Source: Rosa chinensis
Lineage: Eukaryota > Streptophyta > Magnoliopsida > Rosales > Rosaceae
Reading direction: 5' to 3'
Assembly: GCF_002994745.2 (NCBI RefSeq)
Contig: NC_037092.1
Coordinates: 7,058,501-7,122,500 of the forward strand
DNA length: 64,000 nucleotides
Shown: piece by piece, positions 57,151 to 64,000 of the stretch
Layout of the letters: each line of letters opens with the position of its first letter
Numbering within the stretch: the first letter of the stretch is position 1
Program-made: the position numbers and the translations under genes
Notes under the pieces: model-generated
Told to the model about the DNA's origin: nothing
What the model saw: the letters and a program-made list of their open reading frames with translations, nothing else
Databases searched by the model: none

Positions 57151-57950
57151 AAGATTATTAAACTAGCTGATTTCATGATTCCAGCTTATTAAGTCCAACT
57201 GATTTCATGATTTTTTTTAATTTTATTTTTTGGTTGCAAAATTATTAAACCAGCCAATCCATCTGGTTCCACTGAGGGCGCCATTAATCCAGCTGATTTT
57301 ATGAACATTATTAGTTTAAAACTATCACAATTTTATGAGAAATATGAGTTTAAATTCAGGCATTAACATTTCAATTCAGGCATTAACATTTCAATTTGTA
57401 TTCCTCGATCGGCAATTGATCCTTTTAAATGGGATCTAGTGAAATAGTGTGCAACTGTAGTAGTGGTGATTCTTTAATAAGCAAACACTTGGTCCCATTG
57501 TCCACGTTGGGAGGTGGAATAATAGACACAAATGTATGCCTAGTTGTCCCACACAAGATCTTCTCATTATTTGAGGATCATATATATCATAGCTTGTGTT
57601 CTTCCACGAAATTATATATGCCCTAAGCATTCTTAATTCTACTTTAAATTATGATAGTCAATTCTGAACTCAGGTATCAATGAAAATTGCAATATTGTCG
57701 TTCAAAATTGTTTTGTATATGAAATACATTGTATAATGTATAAGCAACAACGTGTTCAACATCTTAATATGAAATGCTAGTCCACAATCGAGAATTGAAA
57801 TTGTTCAAATCCTAAACTCAAAACTTATAGAAAACATTCAACCGTAATTCTTAGAAGTGATATAATCTATCTCTATATAAATTCCTTGTTAATGTAAGGC
57901 TCACACCATAATCTTAACATTTCTACCTGTTGTTCAAATATATAGGGTAT
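57151..57950. other. Intergenic, nothing recognised
   Basis: AT-rich DNA with short phrase repeats ('ctgatttcatgatt', 'caattcaggcattaacattt' repeated at about 57354 and 57372). No gene seen. Confidence 0.4.
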
Positions 57951-57961
57951 ATATATTTAAA

Positions 57962-59193
57962 GGGATAAAATCTGTTTAGTCCCTGTACTTTGCCTCTCTC
58001 ATCGTTTCAGTCCCTGACATTCTAATTTAATTTAAAAACTCTCTGATCTCACAATTTCCCTCTAATAGGTCCCTTCCGCATCAAATTAAGAGTTGACATT
58101 AGGTGAAATGTCCAATATACCCCTCTGTTATTTCTTTTTTTCCTATTTAATTTCTTTTTTTCTTTTTTCTTTTTTATTTTTCCTTTTTAATTTCTTTTTT
58201 CTTTTTCCTTTTTAATGACCATCATATCCTGCTGCATCAGTAGCGCCACATCGGCAAACCAATCCAGATCGACCCGAAACCCCAATTATTGTTCTCCATG
58301 CCGGCGGCCATTTTTCTTTTCCATCACTATTCTTCTTCTTCACTTCTGGTTTTGGTCAACTTCGCCATCAAAAACCACCATTTCAACCAGACCCAAAATC
58401 CAATTCACCATTTTGAGCAAGACCCAAAAACCTCAGAGTCTGAAAAAATGGTAGTTTTCAGTTAAAAGTTTCCAAATTGAGGCCTGATGTGTAGAGAGAA
58501 AGTGAGATTTGAGTGGGAGAGAGAGAAGTAGGCTGTGAAGACAAGAGAGGAGTGGTTTAGCGGCGAATTTCCGAGCTGATTGGGATCTGCTTGTGATTGA
58601 GAGATGGTGTAGGCGACGATGGAGACGAGGCCGGATCCGCTAAGAGACAACAGAGGGAGATCGCTTCAAAGAAGGTGAAGAAGTGATCGATCAGCTCTTA
58701 GCTTCTTACTTTTGCTCGATGTCCATCTATACACTGCCAAGGTAGGTCTTTGTTGGGTTTGGTTTCAATTTGGGGAGAGAAACAAATGGGTTGTGGAGTT
58801 TGATCGGAATGGGATTGGTAGGTTAAGGAAGGAGAAAGTAGGCATAACGAAAAGAAAAAAAAAAAAAAAAAATTAAAAAGGAACAAGAAAAAAAGAAGAA
58901 AAAGCAAAAAAGAAATTAAAAAGGAAAAAAAAAAGAAATTAAAAAGGAAAAAGGAAAAAGAAATTAAAAAGGAAAAAGGAAAAAGAAAAAAAAATAAATT
59001 AAAATGAAAAAAAGAAAAAAGAAATAACAGAGGGCTATATTGGACATTTCACCCAAGACAAACTCCTAATTTGACGCGGAAGAGACCTATTGGAGGGAAA
59101 TTATGAGGTCAGAGAGTTTTTAGATTAAATTAGAATGTCAGGAACTGAAACGATGAGAGAGGCAAAATATAAGGACGAAACAGATTTTATCTC
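57962..59193. mobile_element. Mutator-like non-autonomous element, 1232 bp, exact 9-bp target repeat
   Basis: Inverted ends: 'gggataaaatctgtttagtc' on the left and 'gagataaaatctgtttcgtc' read inward from the right. The arms pair for about 170 bases to 'aatgtccaatataccc' / 'gctatattggacattt'. The exact repeat 'atatttaaa' at 57953-57961 and 59194-59202 is the 9-base Mutator-type duplication. The interior begins with T-rich tracts, has a GC-richer middle (58210-58740) that looks like transcribed gene-derived sequence, and ends in A-rich tracts. No transposase. It has the same size and build as the element at 51923-53169. Confidence 0.88.
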
Positions 59194-59202
59194 ATATTTA
59201 AA

Positions 59203-60199
59203 AGATTAGGGTAGACACTTCTCAATTAGTATCTTACTTATATTGATAGATGGATTAAGGTCCCATTGGACCTACGCACTGTCATTAATTCAGACCTATA
59301 TATCTATGCGCACTGAGCTGATCGAAGAGCAAAATGATTTGGAAGAGCGTGTAACTTGTCAATAAGGGGACCTGATCGATCGAACACCAAATCCATAAAG
59401 AGATATAATCATCCAAACAACAAATAGTGTCTGCATGTCTGTACATGTAAAATTGTCTTGTTGGTTGCCGAGAAAGTTTAACTTGTTTGCCTTTAGTACT
59501 ACTACTACTACTCCACCACCCACCATCTTAATCGGCAAAAAGCTGAAAAGCTGCACCATAAAGGTTTTGATCATTCATGTCAAAGCCAGGAAAGAAGAAA
59601 AGGAAGAAGAAATCCCAATCCAGAAAGGGTAAATTCATAGCATAGGGCTCCAAATTAATTTCCGAACGCCGTAATTGGAAGCCATGTTTTCTTATTGTTT
59701 ATGTATTTTGAACCAAACTAATTACCTATATCAGCATTTAATCGATCTAAATGAGGGTCTAAAGTCAGAGTTTTTTAACCTTTTATTCAATTCTTATTTG
59801 AACGACTCCGATCAACATTTGTAATTATTGCATCAAGAACATAGACTAAGGATGGGTCCCATTTCCCTCTCAAAGATGTCTCCACGATTCGAGTCATCCC
59901 CCTCTTTTCAATGTCTTGCATTCTTTACTATTGACTACGCATTCATATCATCATTGCAGAGTAACTGTTTCTTCCTTTTATTTCCACAGTGTTCTAAACA
60001 ATCTTATTGCAATTATCCAAACTGCTTTTCTAATGTTAAAACCTTCCAAATGTGATGTCTGTGTTTCTCTTTGTTAAAAATTATAAGTTCGGTCTATATT
60101 TTTAACGTGATATCCGTCAAATTTTAATATAATAAATAACATCAACTGTTCTTCCAGTAGATTACACTCAATTATGATTAGAATCCGATGCAAACACAC
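59203..60199. other. Intergenic, nothing recognised
   Basis: No coding exon or repeat with clear ends was found. Small frames at 59435-59632 and 59828-60055 have no recognisable domain. Confidence 0.4.
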
Positions 60200-60202
60200 T
60201 AA

Positions 60203-60632
60203 GGCTGTGTTTGTTTCGCGGAATCTAGGTATTGGGAAAGGAAAGTGTTTCATTTCTTGTGTTTTCTTGTGTTGGAGATGGCCAATGAAAGGAAAATTAT
60301 TCCCAAAGGAAAGGAAAAAGAGGAGGAAACTGGTTCCTCTCCACCCACCTCAGGAAACTAGTTTTCCCCCACGGCCCCATCCACTTGCAAAATTATATGA
60401 CTATATTGTCCCTGCTCAAAATCATTATTTGCTAATATAACCGACTGTACTTGTTATTTGTATGATTTTTACACTACCCCTACAATGGAAACTAAAATAT
60501 GTATTCTGACTACATTCCTAGTTTTTCCAAACACTGGAAACGAAAATTGCTGGGAATTGCAATTTCCCATGCCTATGGATAGAGCAAGGAATTGATTTCC
60601 TTTCCTTTTCTTTTCGCGAACCAAACGCGGCC
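60203..60632. mobile_element. Tourist-like MITE (PIF/Harbinger type)
   Basis: Ends are 'ggctgtgtttgtttcgcg' on the left and 'ggccgcgtttggttcgcg' read inward from the right. Each outer end is flanked by TAA (60200-60202 and 60633-60635), the 3-base duplication of PIF/Harbinger elements. The element is 430 bases long. The frame at 60174-60440 starts outside it and is not a gene. Confidence 0.8.
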
Positions 60633-60639
60633 TAAGTAA

Positions 60640-62025
60640 TTGCCAGCTAGCTCACTCCACATTCACTCTAATTTTACAAGCCTACCCTAATTCAGAAATT
60701 CTGGCTGCTAATCAAGTTCTGTGATATAAAGTAGCCTATTAGAATTAGGGTTTGGGGAAAAGAGAGAAGATGTGTTCTGTTACTACACGGGTTTAACAAC
60801 AAAAGGACTTCTAAATTATTTAATGAACTATACCATTTTGGATACATGCATCTAGTGATACTGCACTAGAACCAGAAAAGCCTTGATGTTCGATCTCTTG
60901 GATTTACCATAGGAGATTATTCAGACTCGACCATTTCCAAATTGAACTCGTAAACTTTCCGAGCGTATAATGCACTTTGATCATGAATTCTTGTCATTAT
61001 TCAAACACCACCTGGCTTACATTAAAATTTACACAGCAGGATTTAAGGAATATAGAGCTATATTCCTATGACTTTTTTTGTGACCATTCATGTAGTTCAT
61101 GAAAAAGGGCAGAGGACAGCGACATCCGCAACGAACATTGCCCGAGTAACAACTTAAATACACAAATTTCAAGGGGAAACAAATAGTAGACACATTAAAA
61201 TAATAATACAAGGATATGTATTATTGGTCGTTAAAATTTAAAATAAGATAACTTAGTACGTGGGTGAATAGATAGATTCTCAAAACCCTGATACTATTGT
61301 TTTTTACCATAATAGAAGGCTAGCTTTGGCTCTTGTGCTTACCAAGTGCAACTACTATTAGCTAAGGGTGGAAATCGATTCATAATAGTTTTATTCTCAA
61401 AACCCCGATACCTTGTCAATATTATGTAGAGACTAGAGTATCAAATTTTAAACAATAATGGGTAAGGAAGCTCAAAATCTTGTAAATTTATAATAATTAT
61501 GATTAAGTTTTTATGTTAGATAAACGGTCACAAATACTAACGCGTATTCTCTTACTGTTCTACCTACCGCGATAAATATCGGTCCTTTTTTATATCATAG
61601 TTGTGGTAGACTAACTTGACACATGAAGTTATCATTGATGTATGTGTAAAACTGTTCTATCATGTGTCATTAATGTTAATATATCGAAGTAGCTAAAAGA
61701 TCCCTAATTATTGATACTAAGTAGTTTTAGCAGTGTATCTGTCCTATTGAATGAGTAAACTTCTATTTCTTTTCCCTGTACATATGAAATTAACCAGGGT
61801 CCATATATATATATATATATATATTATGTCATGATCATCATATATTCATATTGCTGACTACGGATGAAAATGAGTAATCATTGCATGGATGATAGCATAG
61901 GCATAACATTATTCTACCCATATTTTTCCTTGGATTTGTTTTGGATGATGAGTACCATACCACACATTATAATTATATATTCCCAAGAAACAAGAAACAA
62001 TATAATACTACTCAGTGCTAATAGT
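60640..62025. other. Intergenic and distal promoter of the ALOG gene
   Basis: No gene or transposon with clear ends. A TA microsatellite lies near 61805-61825. Confidence 0.45.
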
Positions 62026-62030
62026 GTCAC

Positions 62031-62037
62031 TATAAAA
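62031..62037 (+). promoter_or_regulatory. TATA box of the ALOG gene
   Basis: 'tataaaa' lies 250 bases before the ATG at 62281 and predicts a leader of roughly 220 bases, unusually long compared with the other genes here. Confidence 0.5.
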
Positions 62038-62280
62038 ATGAGAGAGATCCAAGTGAGAAGCGGAGAGGGATTGAGTGTTTAGAGCTAGATAGCTAAGCTA
62101 GGAATAGAAAAAGAGGAACATAAAGCATTTTCACAGGGCCCACGACATGTCCTCTCAATAGACCCAAAGATGGGATTTCGATTTCTATCTTTTCTTTCAA
62201 CACTGCACTAACCTATTCTTCCCATACCTCTGTCTTCATTCTTTTTTCACCTCCTACCATTTCTCCAATTCTTCCCAAAC

Positions 62281-62838
62281 ATGTCTGGAGATCATAGACG
62301 AAAAGATTCCATCGAAGCCTCCTCCTCACGATCCACTAACGCCGATCATCAGCAGCAGCAGCAACAAAACCCTCCACCGCTCAGCCGCTACGAGTCTCAG
62401 AAGCGCCGGGACTGGAACACCTTCGGCCAGTACCTCAAGAACCAGACCCCTCCGGTTTCCATGTCCCATTGCCAGTTCAACCACGTCCTCGACTTCCTTC
62501 GCTACCTCGACCAGTTTGGAAAGACCAAGGTGCACTTACATGGTTGTGTCTTTTTCGGGCAGCCCGACCCTCCTGCCCCTTGCACCTGCCCGCTCCGGCA
62601 GGCCTGGGGCAGCCTCGACGCGCTGATCGGGCGCCTCAGGGCAGCGTATGAGGAGCACGGAGGAGCACCGGAGACCAACCCTTTCGGTAACGGAGCTATT
62701 CGGCTTTACCTGAGGGAAGTGAAGGAGTGCCAAGCTAAGGCGAGAGGGATTCCATACAAGAAGAAAAAGAAGAAGAGGAACAATCAGCTCAAGGCGATTA
62801 GTGATGAGGCTAAGGGTTTGAAGCAGATCACTTCTTGA
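62281..62838 (+). CDS. ALOG / LSH family transcription factor (DUF640)
   Basis: An intronless 185-residue protein. Residues 1-34 are disordered with a Gln run ('QQQQQQ', 24-29). The ALOG domain spans about 35-160: '[18 protein letters not shown]' (35-52), '[20 protein letters not shown]' (64-83), then the zinc-ribbon insert with His85/His87/Cys89 and Cys101/Cys103 ('HLHGC', '[20 protein letters not shown]'), then '[25 protein letters not shown]' split around 133-157. A Lys-rich nuclear signal (160-166) ends the domain. ALOG proteins (Arabidopsis LSH, rice G1/TAWAWA1) bind DNA and control meristem and organ-boundary development and light-dependent growth. The C-terminal tail is short, as in LSH-type members. 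The start is the first ATG and follows a TATA box at 62031. Which LSH it matches cannot be told by eye. Confidence 0.95.
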   Translation: MSGDHRRKDSIEASSSRSTNADHQQQQQQNPPPLSRYESQKRRDWNTFGQYLKNQTPPVSMSHCQFNHVLDFLRYLDQFGKTKVHLHGCVFFGQPDPPAPCTCPLRQAWGSLDALIGRLRAAYEEHGGAPETNPFGNGAIRLYLREVKECQAKARGIPYKKKKKKRNNQLKAISDEAKGLKQITS

Positions 62839-62849
62839 TTAGTTGCTTT

Positions 62850-64000
62850 GGCTTCTTCGGATCGATTTATGGTAATTTAATTTTGTTTTTACTTAGGTAC
62901 TTACTATATATATAGAGTGATAATCAGTTTTCAGCTAGCTTCTGCTTTAATTTGAATTCCGAAAACTGTTTTATATGGTAACTTGCTGGTTATAGTAATA
63001 ATTCATCAGCTTCATACTAACAGAAAAGTATACTCTTAAAGCAGACAATAAATGGGTTTTTAACAAGTAGAGTTGGATCAAATTTCAAACTGAACGGGTA
63101 AAATTCAGTATTGTATACCACTCAGATTCAATTTCATCCTAAAACCCTAACCTAAGAAACCCTAATTTCAATAATCGCTACTCAATTAAACTGCAGGCAT
63201 AAAAGATTGAGTGATGGAGAACTTAGTTGGTGACATTTTACTTCAATATGATCTATGATAAGGACCCTCCCCCTATATATTTGATGCCATGATTCATTAA
63301 GTTTTTTTTTTGGCGCTCTCTCTCTCTCTCTCGCTCTCTCTGATCTCTCTTTCTCGATCAATGGATCGATCGATCTCAATAGGCAAAACTGTTTCTATTT
63401 TTGTCCTCATAGTTAATTAAATTAATTATTTTCTCATCACTTGGTTGTACGTACTCTTTTCATTTGTTTTTGGCTCGGTTGTGATTCTGTTTGATTTGGT
63501 GCTCTCCAGTCCCCATGGGCGACCATATACAGTGTGGATATACATACATATACATATATATATATATATATTTATAGGTATATACTGTATGCATATATTA
63601 TATATACGTACGTACATTGCATGCGAGCTGTATATTCAGGAAGTGAGAACTAACGTACGTATATAGAGGAGACTGAGATGTTCTTATTATAAATTAACAA
63701 CATACAGTATGATTCTCTTCCCAATCAGGCAATCAATCTCTTTTGTAGATATATGGATCATGCATGCAGTGATCGATATATTATAATACCTTTTCTGGTG
63801 GTGGAACCAAAACCATAGGGAATATGTTTAATATTGTTAAAGAATGAGAGATATCACAGCTGCCTTTCGTAGATTGCTTACTTAAATCACTAATGCGTCC
63901 CAAGATCTTTGCATGATAAGCATCGATTGTATGCTAGCTAGGGCTGTGAAAAGTATTTGACTTATCTTGATCTTATTCTATTGTTTTCTACACAATCAGG
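62850..64000. other. 3' flank of the ALOG gene
   Basis: No further gene is seen to the end of the window. It contains a CT microsatellite (about 63315-63345), a TA/CA-rich patch near 63545-63610 and repeated 'gatcgatc' phrases. Confidence 0.4.

Noticed and set aside
62326..62733. Minus-strand frames over the ALOG gene
   Set aside because: Shadows of a strongly recognised single-exon gene.
1..64000. A metabolic or defence gene cluster, CRISPR array or viral insert
   Set aside because: The genes belong to unrelated conserved plant families; the repeats are transposon arms and tandem arrays, not spacer arrays; no viral protein is recognisable.

Overview
The window is nuclear DNA of a flowering plant. 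It has AT-rich intergenic DNA, multi-exon genes with GT..AG introns, plant-only protein families (DUF538, HIPP, Ole e 1, Dof, ALOG, SCAR) and many small plant transposons. The gene set fits a eudicot. A rosid such as Rosaceae is my guess and is not proven by the sequence. I see no bacterial, viral or organellar segment, no biosynthetic gene cluster and no convincing new molecular system. The most unusual content is the transposon archaeology between the genes.

Genes, left to right: a DUF538 (SVB-like) protein (804-1214, -); a heavy-metal-associated isoprenylated protein with a His run (10561-11600, +); a plastid-targeted-looking alpha/beta hydrolase of the DUF676 type (13483-16705, +); an epsilon-group 14-3-3 (19017-22487, +); a secreted Ole e 1-like protein (24683-25273, +); mitochondrial class-2 dihydroorotate dehydrogenase (33091-36839, +); a short Dof zinc-finger factor (37755-38276, -); a SCAR/WAVE actin-nucleation protein (41776-47721, -); and an ALOG/LSH transcription factor (62281-62838, +). 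All exon chains were joined by hand, and each gives an open frame with sensible splice phases. Broken genes are a glyoxalase I-like fragment (about 7552-7775, -), an open-reading remnant with a membrane anchor and one stop (17315-17743, +), a 5' fragment of the Ole e 1-like gene (30555-30716, +) and a LINE RNase H remnant (31220-31823, +).

Intergenic DNA: 4.0-8.2 kb is a nest of retroposons, including two in a row that share a target-site repeat, and an inverted-repeat element holding the glyoxalase fragment. 23.5-24.4 kb is a non-autonomous element with an exact 9-bp target duplication. 26.3-26.9 kb is a MITE split by a tRNA-derived SINE; intact relatives lie at 48.6 and 53.9 kb. 27.6-30.4 kb is a 2.8-kb element with very long inverted ends around a tandem array. 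51.5-53.2 kb holds a fold-back element and then a 1.25-kb Mutator-like element carrying a gene-like fragment. 58.0-59.2 kb holds a second element of the same build with an exact 9-bp target duplication. 60.2-60.6 kb is a Tourist-like MITE. Two very short poly-A inserts with perfect target duplications (8.19 and 18.08 kb) look like extremely truncated retroposons.

The genes serve unrelated housekeeping or regulatory roles: pyrimidine synthesis, actin branching, phosphoprotein binding, transcription and cell-wall or secreted proteins. They look like ordinary neighbours, not a functional cluster.
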